From the NCBI GenBank assembly GCA_024663395.1, contig JANFAH010000008.1, forward strand, positions 372,001 to 436,000: DNA of 64,000 nucleotides, in the 5' to 3' direction. Below the pieces are notes generated by a model that did no database searches, was not told the DNA's origin, and saw nothing but the letters and a program-made list of their open reading frames with translations. Of this stretch, positions 10,946 to 21,729 are shown piece by piece. This stretch comes from Pisolithus tinctorius. Its lineage: Eukaryota > Basidiomycota > Agaricomycetes > Boletales > Pisolithaceae. The position numbers and the translations under genes are program-made. The stretch's first letter is position 1, and every line of letters starts with the position of its first letter.

Positions 10946-12258
10946 GACGCAGTCAACAGCCTCCTCAGTGAGTTACATTCAGGGAAACATGGAATTTGGC
11001 TCCCGTCTGCCAGATAGAGACGGTTGTCTGTACCTCTCGTGATCTTACCAGCGTGGATATAAACTTCAACGAGCATGCACATCCTTGTCCAGTGGTTGGG
11101 GTCTGCACAGAAGCCGCAGCCAGGTCTGCGTTGCTGCGGCGGAGGCTGCATCTGGAAGTTGTATTCCTGTTTAATGACAGTACCAGCAGGTGGCACCTGC
11201 GGCATGTAAGCTGATGAGGGAGGTCCAGCTGGCGAGGCCATGGTACCCATCATCGGTACCACACTACGAAGAGCAGATCCTGTCAGAAGGAACTTGGCGG
11301 CTTTGACGACTTCTGCGAGCGGGTACAGATCATCAGGGTGGAGGTCGGTGCGGACTATGGAGAGTCGATGACGAATATGGTCTGCGATGGCCCTCGGGAA
11401 GCCATTCAGGAACATGGAATCCCGTTCTGTCTCTGCAAGCTTTTTAGTTCTAATGAGCAGGGCGGAAATCTTAGCGAATTTTCGCTGGTATTCTCCGAGG
11501 TCATCCTGGTTCCGCATAGGCTTGGACTGATATTCTTCGACGAGGTACTGCAAGTCTGCATGGCAGTAGCAGTCATCACCCTCGCAGCCAGGGTACAAAC
11601 CCTTAACAGCTACTACGAAGGCATCCCAGTCGTCGGCCGCGGGAGCAGCTTCCGGAAGCGTTTGCCAGACCTCGGCTTCTTCGAGGTCAGCATAGTGGAT
11701 TGCAGCTTTTATCTTGCCACGGTCATCAAGAGCAGTGAGAGTACTGAGGAAGTCGACATCTTCGAGGTAGCGCAGAAGCTGCGCAGGAGAATCTCTGCTA
11801 AATTTAGGTGAGTTTTGTGTTCTGCGGAGCGGCATCTGAAACTGAGGATTAGCCATTGGTGGGTTAACCTGTGGTGGCGGTGCCGGATTGGTAACGGGTG
11901 GAACGGGTATTGGTTGCGGGTGCGAAGCGGTTGGTATAGTGCACGAGCGAGCAGGCAGAAGTGTTGGCGGGTTACTAATTGGCTGATGGGTGGTCTGCGA
12001 CCGAGTGAGTGGTCGCAGCAGTGTGGCGGATGGAGCTGGGAGTCTGGGTATAGATTCGGAGGCGTCAAAGAGATGGGAAAAAGAGGGCATCGGTGATGAT
12101 GAATCAGATGATGTGACGGGTGTTAAAGGTGATGGCAGGGTTTCGGGCCTTTGGGGAGTCGAGTGGATAAAGCCACCAGGAAAATCAGGGGCAGTGAGAT
12201 CTAGGTGATCCGACGCGATGGATATCTGATCTGCCGAGATATCAGGAGGAGTGATCAC
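10801..12258 (-). CDS. gag: Gag-like capsid protein of the outer gypsy element
   Basis: The 485-codon frame has a Pro/Ser-rich N-terminus, then a retrotransposon gag-type helical region (around residues 150-330). It ends with one zinc knuckle of the CX2CX4HX4C form (CGFCADPNHWTRMC), which binds the element RNA. It starts about 200 bp inside the 5' LTR. The last codons after the knuckle overlap the protease frame (10,801-10,945) in a -1 relation, so translation of protease needs a frameshift, or the frame was broken by an indel; many related fungal elements have one continuous gag-pol frame. The frame itself has no internal stop. Confidence 0.8.
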   Translation of the reverse strand: MITPPDISADQISIASDHLDLTAPDFPGGFIHSTPQRPETLPSPLTPVTSSDSSSPMPSFSHLFDASESIPRLPAPSATLLRPLTRSQTTHQPISNPPTLLPARSCTIPTASHPQPIPVPPVTNPAPPPQVNPPMANPQFQMPLRRTQNSPKFSRDSPAQLLRYLEDVDFLSTLTALDDRGKIKAAIHYADLEEAEVWQTLPEAAPAADDWDAFVVAVKGLYPGCEGDDCYCHADLQYLVEEYQSKPMRNQDDLGEYQRKFAKISALLIRTKKLAETERDSMFLNGFPRAIADHIRHRLSIVRTDLHPDDLYPLAEVVKAAKFLLTGSALRSVVPMMGTMASPAGPPSSAYMPQVPPAGTVIKQEYNFQMQPPPQQRRPGCGFCADPNHWTRMCMLVEVYIHAGKITRGTDNRLYLADGSQIPCFPECNSLRRLLTASWLTETRPAHVLRLLPLHATWLRKAPLTSSALLIPKLTCSWKSSLLPS

Positions 12259-12437
12259 GGGTAGTACCCACGGAATGTCAGCAGGTAATTGTGCGTGATC
12301 CGGTGTTACGGGTGAAACAGGGCAGAAAATGTCGGAGTCTTCTGACAGGTTCAGATTTCGAAAGTGCAGGCGTAAATTTTCTAGTTCGGTGCGTTCGGCG
12401 GTGTGCCTGAGTGACCTTCTGGAAGTGACAGCAGAAT

Positions 12438-12455
12438 CCCTCGCAGTGGGCTCCA
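12438..12455 (-). other. Candidate tRNA primer-binding site of the outer gypsy element
   Basis: Just inside the LTR end on the minus strand is TGGAGCCCACTGCGAGGG. A sequence starting TGG complements the CCA end of a tRNA. The matching tRNA was not identified, so this rests on position and the TGG start only. Confidence 0.45.
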
Positions 12456-12457
12456 GT

Positions 12458-13102
12458 TGTAGGGAAAGTCCAAGTAGCTGTATAACACGAGCTAGATGGC
12501 TTAGATAACAACAATAAAAAATGAAGGGAACGAATTGTTCGTCCCAAGGGATTCTGGACTGTCGGGACTAGAAGGAGAGACCCAGCGCTTTGTAGCAGTA
12601 GTGTTTTGTGACGTGCATGGCGTGGTCCGCGGGGTAGTACTGGCGATGTGAGCGGTATACGTAGTTCGTGTGCAGCAGAGTGCGAGATGTGCGGTGTAGA
12701 CAAAGTGGAAAAGAAACTCATGGTGACCTTCCGAGTGCCAAAAGGTATCATTCTGTACCTAAGTACAGGGTTTTATAGTCCGGGCAAACCCGGAACCTAA
12801 GTAAGACAGGCTACAGTAAGGGAAAGCCGCGCGACAGCGCGTACACAGAAGACAGGCCGAACAGAGGCTGAGGGTGTACTACAAGCACTAAAAGAATAGA
12901 GACCATGATAAAAAAAAGAGTCCAAGGAAAGACAACAACTGGAGCACAGCGGCCGCAGGTATAGCATTGTGTGAGAAGGAGTGAGGGCATGGGAAGGTAG
13001 TGCATGAACAATGGCGAATGCGAGAGGGGAGCAGACGTAACAGTAGTCACGGAACGGTTAATGATAGGGGCTTACACGTCCAGGGAATGCGGATTCCTCA
13101 CA
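12458..13102 (-). repeat. 5' LTR of the outer gypsy element
   Basis: On the minus strand it begins TGTGAGG at 13,102 and ends CCCTACA at 12,458, with canonical TG...CA ends and a length of 645 bp. The TATA box at 12,777-12,771 drives transcription toward gag at 12,258. A candidate primer-binding site starting TGG follows two bases inside the element. Confidence 0.85.
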
Positions 13103-14276
13103 ACGGTGCAGTTGGAGGAGTGAAGTTTGATGGTGTGCTGGGGGGGGGCAGCAGACTGGTCTGAGTGCCAGTTAAAAGTAGATCCGCTATGAACTGAAGC
13201 AACGGTAGATGGTGCCGGGTGATGGGAAGTTGTTAGCATAGGGGGGATGGGATTTCCAGCTGCAAATGAGTGGAACGAGGGTTGATTGGCAGGTGGCCAT
13301 GACAGTGGAGCATAGGAAGTCGTTGGCATACTGAAGCCAGTGCTTCCAGTTGCGAACAGGTAGAAAATTGTTTGGTTGGTAGACAGCGATGCTGATAAGA
13401 CAATGGACGACATATCCACATCATGACTGATTGCTGGTGTGCTAGGTGCACTTCCTCTGATGGGCACTGGTATCGTGAGGTCAATGGAATGTGACCCCGG
13501 GGATGGTGTGTTGTTCCCTGTGCTCTCGCTGTTGGAAGAACTCAACCTGGTGCAGGACGGGCCTCCAGAAGAATCGTTGATATTCAATGCCAAAAAGCAA
13601 TTCAAGCCCTTGCACTTGGAAGGTATGAGCGCACTCATCCTGTCATAAAATAGCCATCCCTTGTTTTTATAAGGGGCTGCGTCCTTGTGGACCTGCCAAC
13701 ATTGTCATTATCACAGGACATTCAATCCAATCAGATTGAATCATACCTTCACATAACCATCCCATGAATTCTCGTTTGCAACACCAATATCAGCCCCTGA
13801 CTTCAGGGAATACACAAATCCAGATGAACAGCTGAGATGATCAATGACCATGTATGTGCTTTGTAGCTGTGTGATATCAGCTAGTTATTCTGTTGTTTGA
13901 CTGACTCACACACCCTTTTCCATTTCTCTTTACATGATTTAGGGGTTTTGGGCCCCCCTTTCTCAGGGTTTGCAAGCATCGGAGAAGCTGCACAGGCATT
14001 CCAAAATGGCGCCTTGAAATTTAAACTGTCACCAGCAGTTGCCTTGTGGGAATCGATGAAGTCAAGAAGAGCAAATGTATCCTTATCTGACCATGACACT
14101 TGCGTTGAGTGGCCATCTGGGGACCACAAACTACGAGATTTACCCTTGTGGTCGGACGATTTCGCTGCTTTACGAGGGGGTGTGGCAACGAACGGAGGGA
14201 GAAGCAAGAGTAGATGCTGTACAAGTGGAGCTTTGATGCATAACCCTGCCTCTAGCACAGCATCTCGGCCATACAC
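13103..14276 (-). pseudogene. Myb/SANT-like DNA-binding protein, 5' part of a gene split by a retrotransposon
   Basis: Three exons read cleanly on the minus strand: 14276-13914, 13866-13747 and 13692-13103, with GT-AG introns at 13867-13913 (47 nt) and 13693-13746 (54 nt). Residues about 66-121 form a Myb/SANT-like domain (WSDKD, FKAPFW, then SCKEKWKR). Exon 2 gives SWDGYVK, and exon 3 gives YKNKGWLFYDRMSALIPSK, the usual second half of this fungal family, followed by a Ser/Thr/Pro-rich tail. Such proteins are presumed nuclear DNA-binding factors, often repeated near transposons; a regulatory role is inferred. The gene is cut at 13,103 by the retroelement and resumes at 335-1. A run of nine G at 13,140-13,148 puts the tail one base out of frame with the part beyond the insertion; eight would restore it. 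Start codon at 14,276 is the furthest in-frame ATG and is uncertain. Confidence 0.8.
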
Positions 14277-15101
14277 CAGATGCTCTCCTCCTAAATTGGG
14301 GCTCCAATTGAACTCTGTATGCTTATGTCATGAAGGCCTGGGACTTTTTTTTGGGTTTTTTCACCTGGATTCTTTGTGGGACTTCATTACCAAACTAGCT
14401 CATACGTACTTCGACCGAGACATGTTGATGATGACGAGGGATAGCTGGAAGTTGTGCTTTCGGAAACATCGCTTGTTTGTAGCGTGACTTCGATGATTGC
14501 GATGTCTTTGCCAATATCTCCAGCTCTTGCATCCCAGTGTATCCCTTGCACAGCTCCTGGTGCACAGACGAACAGGGTGGTATGTTTGCCGTGATTCATT
14601 ATGCCTTTATCCTTTCACACTCTACGACTTCCAGTCTTCCGCATTCCACGCGGAACAAAAACATTAAGTACATGTCCAACGGTGGACAACCCCGCCCTGT
14701 GTACGCCTCCGCCTACTCGATCAGAGCCTTTGCACACAGTCAAAGGATGTATTGTTTGAGTGTTGCCGGCTTGGACGCGTAGGGTATTGGAAGTTGAACC
14801 TGTGTGGAGGAGAAAGGTGAGTGCCGCGGTAGCATCCACAACGCATCAGAAGTCGATGAAAATATGCGTTTCCCACTGTATGCGTCTGCTGATACATCAC
14901 ATCTTTAAGTTTCCTTAACGTTCATAATATATATTCATGCCAGTAAGTTACAATGTCAAAAGCCATACTGAATCGCCATAAGTATAATGAGTACCAGACC
15001 CTGTGGTGAGGACATAGAAACAAATGCTGTATGCGAGAGAAGCCGGAATAAATAGAAAGGGGCAGGTATACAGAATGATGGTAACAGGCGAACCCATGGC
15101 A
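14277..15101. other. Spacer between the Myb/SANT gene and the tandem array; left edge of unit A
   Basis: No gene was recognised. From about 14,400 (tacttcgaccgagacatg) the sequence matches 23,421 onward, and more weakly 19,388 onward, so the array unit begins here. The 14,600-14,900 stretch also has a close copy at 23,700-23,960. Confidence 0.6.
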
Positions 15102-16541
15102 TTACCGGTTGTTGATGAAAGCATCATAAGCCGTCTGAGCATCTTTCAACAGGGTTTCCAATAACACCCTATCGGATTCCGAGGTTAAATCCCGATGGTT
15201 CCAATGAGTACCTTCAAAGCGGAGCGGTAGCTCCTTTGTGAGGCGTTCGATGATAATCTCTTTCCATACCTCCCACACCAAAGAACCTGACGGCAGGAGA
15301 CTATCCATGATCTTTTTCAATTTTGTCGGATCACCGGAAAGCTCCTGCTTATAGCCAGAGAAGAGGAGAAGTAACACCATTGCGCTACAGCGATTGGGAA
15401 AAACAAATTTGTCGAGCTTGGGCGAGCCTAGAACATCGCAAAATATCTTCTGCCGGACTTCCTTCTTATCGAAAGACACGAACCACAAGTTATACACCCA
15501 AGACGCGGCGATGGAAAGAGCAAACATCAGTTGGCCGAGGATATTGCTCTGTGGAATGCAGATCAACTGCGCGATCGCTTGGACAATGAGTAAGAAGGAA
15601 CACAGTTTGGCTATGCGACAAGCGTGCTTCGACCGGAAGGAAAAGAAAAGCCTTCCACGTGTGACAGCATTAACCACGTTCTCATCCCCTTTCAACAGAA
15701 CCAGTTCACGATCGCAGCCCAGGATGCCGTCACCAGGGGGAGAGCCTTCTGCGCACTTCGGGTGGTCAAAAAGTAGCTCCCCGGAGCTGATAAAGACGCA
15801 GGTTAATCCCCTGGCAAGAATCCCTAGGAGAATCATGGAGAACGCATACCACTCGCCGTATAAGCCACATAGAGCACATGTGGCCAGACTGACAGCGATA
15901 GGTATAACAGCGTAGATAGGTGGGGAATAACGAAATTTCATCTCTGGTTGAAGACCAGGAACATTCTCGAGCCTGGCGATGGTAACGTTCACAGCCTGTG
16001 TCTCTCTGCCTTTGATCGCGGTGCCAGGCATCCCGATACATTTCTTCATGAGAAGAGATGCTAAAGGACCCGTCACTTGCATGGAGGTCCCGGAGTAGAT
16101 TCCTTTAAAGACGGGTCCTCTGGGCCAGCCATCATGCTGAAGCAACAGGGCGGGATCAATGCGCACTGTTTCGGATCCGGCACCCGATCCGGGATTGACG
16201 TGTGAACCAGAGACAATTGAATGCGCAAGGTGTAGGAAGCGTTTTCCGATGATGTATGAACCTGCGGAAGCATCCTAAGCCAATTCCACCGAAAGGAGAG
16301 CGGAATTCCTACCTGGAGTGTTGTACCAGCCCAACCACTTGCTTCCATCGTAAACTTGGGCCAATGCCACTGTGGACATCGCTTCTTCTCCATCTAAAAG
16401 GCCCGCCACACCTGTGCCATTTAGAACGAATGTCGTCTGGGCGAACGGGGATTGATCCGTAACCAGGGACCGAGCCTGAGACTGAACCGTTTCCAAGATT
16501 TGGGGGATGTACATATTAGAGTTGGGAAGTTGGGGGATCAT
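15102..16541 (-). CDS. Unrecognised multi-pass membrane protein, tandem copy A
   Basis: Exons 16541-16313 and 16261-15102 join across a 51-nt GT-AG intron (16,262-16,312) to give 462 aa. The intron holds an in-frame TAG, so the unspliced frame looks broken; the same intron in copies B and C shows it is not. The N-terminal third is soluble (LLDGEEAMSTVALAQVYDGS; WLGWYNTPG). Residues about 193-240 and 290-340 form two pairs of hydrophobic segments flanking a conserved loop (ECSPPGDGILGCD-like, read here as EGSPPGDGILGCD, then VVNAVTRGR). A hydrophilic C-terminus follows (SESDRVLLETLLKDAQTAYD). No known family was recognised. A short conserved frame at about 16,715-16,521 precedes it and may be exon 1 or an upstream ORF. 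Confidence 0.75.
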
Positions 16542-16799
16542 CGTCGACACTAAAGTTTTTATGAGTTCCAGACGGTGAGGAGCAACGCATGTCCGAAGCT
16601 GCTCGGCCAGGAAGTTCGCTGGAGGTCGACTGCGCTGAGGGGGTGGTCAACGTTCCATCCCGATCGATCAGTGAGACGTATTGAACCTCCTCTTCCGGTG
16701 GGCACAGCTCCATATGAGATGTGTAACTACGGTGGATATGGTGCGCCTGTATCACAGGCAGTAATCAGTGAAAGACAAAGGGTTGGGCCGCAGGTAAGA

Positions 16800-19387
16800 G
16801 TACCTTGCGATTGTTGTCCGAGTACACATGGATAGGGCCTCTCCACCGGTTTAGAGGTAGCTCACTGGCTGTGTCCGACCGACATTGTAGTATTTCGACC
16901 CAGAGATCCAAACATACAGTTTGAGGCTCTCAGCCACCAATACACATGGGATTTGTGTCGATGACAGCAATCGTGAAAGTGCCGCAGCGATGGAAATTTC
17001 GTGATGTCAACAATGTGACAACAGACAATCTCAGGTGCAACTTGGTAAGGAAGCGGGCTGGTAGAAGAATGGATACCTACAATTCATCAAAATGGCAGCA
17101 GCCATCGCATGCGGGCACCCAGCACTCATCTACCTACGTAGGCGCTCTAGGCATATGCACAATCGCATGGTCTAATCAGTGATGGGAACCCACATACCCC
17201 CGCCGAACCACTTGCATTTGGGTGGCAGCGAAGTTAACTGGAGAAGCGTGTTTTCGCCGGAAGGCGGCCGGGACGGTGTAAACTGTAGCTTGTTTTTTCG
17301 GCGTCAATAATGTCGACGAATGATGTAGTGTTTAACGCTGCACCGGATCCCTTGATCCATTTCCATTTCCGCCGGCACCACTTCTAAACATCTGTTGATG
17401 TCGTGGCCTACCCGTTTACGAGTGTGTTGACGTGCACCAAGCAAGAGAGACGTGACAACCTGTGACAGTTCGTGATTTTTTTGTGACCCCATGGCACTCT
17501 GCGAAACCCTTCCCCTGAATCATTCCAAGTCAAAGGTAGTCCCTGCGACAATCCCTCCATATCCAGGCTGGAGCATCGAGGTTTCATTTCCAACCCCAAT
17601 AACAAATCATGAAATACAGACCGTACTGGAACGGACACTAGGATTTTGGTAGGCCAGTGCGCAAACAAAAACAGGTTCATCTCGCCGGACATTCAACATA
17701 GGTACCAATGGAATCTCTCCAGTTAGCTGTGGCCACTGGTGCTGAACGTTCACAAAGTCCGTTCGATCAGCTCCGCTATGAACGGGCGCCCCAGCCTAGA
17801 AATGATGGAGTCATGAGGATACATATGGCGTGATGCATGTACTTTGTACATCGGCCAGTATGCTCTGTCGTCGATGGCGATCTTAGAAGCGCAACGATAA
17901 CCTTCGTGGAAGCCGTAAATTAATGACCTCTGTGCCTACCCACGTGCATTGGAGATTGCAATCACGCGCGGAGGACACGCAACACGCTGCCTTCACTACG
18001 TAGGTAGCTAACTGACACACATACCACGCAATGACAGGCGAGCGTGTAACGGCGCAGTAGCTCTGTCGGAGAGACATATGTTCTCTGGAGACTTGTTAGT
18101 GGCGACGAGCGATATGGACTCGGAAACTTTGTTGAACATTTGTCACTTTTATTTTCGCTGGGTCTGAAATGCAATGTCGATGATCGATGATACTTAGCTG
18201 TATCTGTGCTGTGCTGCCGTCTTCCCCACGACGTTTGCGGGTGGAAGCCCTTCTTCCAGTGAACGTTATTCCGATGAATGCGCGATGGAGCGCAAACAAG
18301 TATGTAGGTTGTTTCGCACAGCGAGTAAGGTACACCTATGTTCTGCGGCAACTACCGTTACTGATCTCACTGGCAAATGAAATTAGTCACCCATCCTACA
18401 TGGTTTTGAGGTACCCATTATTGATTTGTTGGGTCCCTGCGACTCGCCACAACCCTGCGATTGTCGTCTTGACTGTCCAAGATTAAACAGAAGCAAAGTC
18501 GTTGGACGTGTGTTTTAGAAGTGTCGTTGGATGACATCTTGCCTCGAACTGCGGACCCGTAGATGAAAAGAAAAAAAATGCGGCTGACAGAGTACCGTCG
18601 AGCATCAATCGAACAGCCACAGCGGCGGACAAAAACCAATTCAAACCGCCATACAGTCAACGCACGGATGGTATTTTTCCACCAACTGCACTGGAGTGGT
18701 CCAGGAACGTTGAGGGGTACTTGGTCAGCTCCACTATAACCTGCGCACATGCGTACAACGGTGTGCTCCGCATGAGTTATGAACCTCACCTGAGCTAACT
18801 GCGTTTGGGGGCGAAGAAGATTTTTTTTTGTTTTTTGGTCAGAAGTGATCAGGGGTGTGAACACTACTAAAGTCTCTTTCGTAGAGCAATGCTGCACCAA
18901 CTTGTTTCCTCGTGTTTGCTAGGCACCCAGCAAGGTGGTCCACGCCACGTGTTTGCCCCACACGGAAGCAGAACGAGATGATATTATGGACGTTAGGCCG
19001 ACTTTCGTTATTCTCCAAGACGTTATAACTCCCCACCATCCATGCGACACACGCACGGCTGTACTGATGTTGTGCATGGTATGATTAATGGCTAAAAGTA
19101 TAATCATGAGATCTAGCGCCAAACTGTAACGAAAAGAAGCATACATACCTCGAAGCAGTTCGCGATAGGGGGCCTGGCTCGGATCAGATTTGTTGAAAGG
19201 AGGCGGTGTGACCTCTTCGAAGGGAACGTTCTCCGAACGGTGATGTCGGAGATGCCATTGGAGGCCTGTCCAGTCACCGGATGGTTACAGCCGTACGCGG
19301 AGGACACGCAAGCGCAAGCGCTCAGCATCCCACCTCACAGCAACGACAGACGAGCATGTGAACAACTTTGTGGTCTTTCGGGAGAGC
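16800..19387. repeat. Long conserved spacer of array unit A
   Basis: No gene was found. The stretch is collinear with 25,850-28,820 in unit C: for example ggatcccttgatccatt (17,345 and 26,849), ttcgccggaaggcgg (17,249 and 26,721), and the right end near 19,130-19,255 against 28,690-28,810. Open frames on either strand are shifted or stopped between the two copies, so conservation is not protein-coding in any obvious way. Inside it, related sub-blocks recur (TTCCAC-CGG... followed by ggctgtgtccga). Confidence 0.6.
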
Positions 19388-20039
19388 TACACGTACTTCG
19401 ACCGAGAAATTTTGGTGAGGACAAAAGATCGCTAGAAACAGGTGCCTTCGGAGAACTCACGAGGGTAATCTGAGGGCGTGAATCGTTTCGGGACGCTGGC
19501 GACATCCGTGGTTGCATGTCTTTCGGCGTCCCGGATTGTTTGACAACGGTTGGAACCTACATGTGTACGTCCGCTTTGCAGATATGTCTTGCGTCCCAGT
19601 CTCTACTTTGCACAGTTTCCGATGTACAGATTCGTCGTTGTCCTCACAGACGAGCAAGATGGTATGTCACCGTGATTCATTGTTCCGTTATCTACGGTTT
19701 TCATTTCATACTTCACGGTTTCCAAGTCTTTCGAACTTGACGCGAAACAATGCCACTGAAAAGTACAGGTGCAACCATTGACATCTCTGCGCCTTGTACG
19801 CTGTTTCCTACCCGATAGAAGCATGCCCATGGTCGGAGGATGTGCCGGCTTGGATGCGTTGAACGTGGGTGAAGATGAGTGCTGCAGTATCATGCGGAAC
19901 TTCAACGAAATGTGCATATTGTATTATATCATAGCGTCCGTACAAGCCTACAGTAAGAATACAGAAACAAATGCTGCATATGATGGATCTAGAATGAATA
20001 GAAGAAGGAGGGAAAAGAGAATGATGGAAGCAAGCGACA

Positions 20040-21441
20040 CTACTGGCTGTTGCTGAAAGCCACATAAGCCGCTTCAGCATCTTTCAACAAAGTCTCCAAT
20101 AACAACCTATCGCGTTCCGAGGCCAAATCCTGACGGTTCCAGTCACTTTCCTCAAAACGTAGTGGTAGTCCATTTTGGAGGCGTTCAATAACAATCGTTT
20201 TCCATGTCTCCCATACCAAAGCACCCGACGGCAAGAGGGCATCCACTATCTTTTTCAATTTCTCCGGATTGCCAGAAAGTTTCTCGTTATCGCCAGACAA
20301 GAGGAGAAGTGATACCACCGCACTGGAGCGGTTGGGAAAAATGAATTTTTCGAGCTTGGGCGAACCTAGAACGCTGCGAAAGATCTCTTGTCGAATTCCT
20401 GCCTTATCGAAAGATAAGAACCACAGGTTATACACCCAAGATGTGGCAATGGAAACAACAAACATCAACTGGCCGAAGAAGCTACTCTGGGGAACGCAGA
20501 TCAATTGCGCAATCGCTTGGGCGATGAGCAAGAAGGAACACAATTCAACCATGTGACAAGCGTGCCGAGACTGGAAGCGAAAGGAAAACCTTCCACGCGT
20601 GACAGCGTTGACCACGTACTCGTCCCCTTTTAACAGAACCAGTTCGTGGTCGCAGCCCAGGATACCGTCACCGGGAGGAGAGCCCTCTGCAGACTTCGGG
20701 TGGTCAAAAACAAGCTCCCCAGAACCGATAAAGACGCAGGTCAATCCCCTGGCAAGAATCCCGAGGAGGATCATGGAGAACGCATACCACTCGTCGTATA
20801 AGCCAGATATAGTACATGTGGCCAGGCTGACAATGATGGGTATAATGGCGCAGAGAGGCGGGGAATGGCGAAACCTCATCCGCGGTTGAAGATCGGGATT
20901 CTGGTCAAGTGTGACAACGGTGACGTTCACAGCCTGTGTCGCTCTGCCTTCGACCTTGGTGCCAGACATCCTGGTACATTTCTTCATAAGAAGAGACGCT
21001 AAAGGACCCGTCACTTGCATGGAGGTCCCAGAGTAGATTCCTTTGAATCCAGGCCCTTTGGACCAGCCGTCATGCTGGAGTAACAGGGCGGGATCGATGT
21101 AAACCGTTTCAGAGCCGGTACCCGATCCGGGATTGACATGCGAATCAGGGATGATTGAATGTGCAAGGCGTCGAAAGCGTTTTCCGATGATGTATGAACC
21201 TGCGGAAGCACTGAGTCACTCCCGTGGAAAGGAGAGTGACATTCCCACCTGGAGTGTTATACCAACCCAGCCATTTCCTTCTATCGTAAATTTGGGCCAA
21301 TGCCACTGTGGACATCGCTTCTTCTCCACCTAAAAGGCCCGCCACACTCGTGCTATCGAGAATGAACTTCGTGTCGGCGAGAGGGGATGGATCCGTAACC
21401 AGCGACTGAGCCTGAAGCTGAACCGTTTGGGGGATGTACAT
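20040..21441 (-). CDS. Unrecognised multi-pass membrane protein, tandem copy B
   Basis: Exons 21441-21249 and 21199-20040 join across a 49-nt intron (21,200-21,248) to give 450 aa. The second exon is exactly 1,160 nt as in copies A and C. Because 49 is not a multiple of three, unspliced RNA would shift frame. An 8-nt deletion just upstream of MYIPQTVQ removes the ATG used in A and C, so this copy starts 12 codons later, at 21,441. It has the same topology: two hydrophobic pairs around EGSPPGDGILGCD and a soluble tail. It is the most diverged of the three by inspection. Function is unknown. Confidence 0.72.
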
Positions 21442-21729
21442 GTTCGATTTGGGGCATCATCTCACCAACACTGGAGCCTTTGTATGTACTCAAGATGGTG
21501 TGCGAGCAACACATTTCCGATGCCGGTTGGCAAAGAAGTTCGCTGCGGGACGAATGCATTGTGATAGTGGTCAAAGTTCCATAGTGATCGATCACTGAGG
21601 TATATTGAAGCTCCTCTTCCAGTGGGTACAGCTTCATGTGCGGCGTGTTTCTGCGGGGGGCATAATACACCTAGAGAGTAATCAGTAGAAAACAAAGTGA
21701 TTCGGATCCGGGTCACGTAAACCACGACT

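Larger units (their letters stand above)
336..13102 (-). mobile_element. Ty3/gypsy LTR retrotransposon with inverted terminal LTR copies, interrupted by a nested element
   Basis: On the minus strand the order is LTR, gag (12,258-10,801), protease, then reverse transcriptase and RNase H (to about 908): the Ty3/gypsy order. Both outer ends read TGTGAGG inward and are flanked by acgg (332-335 and 13,103-13,106), a 4-bp target-site duplication in the Myb/SANT gene. The right LTR (12,458-13,102) points into gag as expected. The left copy (336 to about 907) is in the opposite orientation and lacks its far end. Integrase and the normal 3' LTR are absent, so the element is dead. A second element (2,911-9,579) is inserted in pol. 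Confidence 0.85.

Noticed and set aside
15102..16541. Array copy A as a pseudogene with a nonsense codon, and copy B as frameshifted
   Set aside because: The stop and the frame change fall inside a conserved GT-AG intron in each copy.
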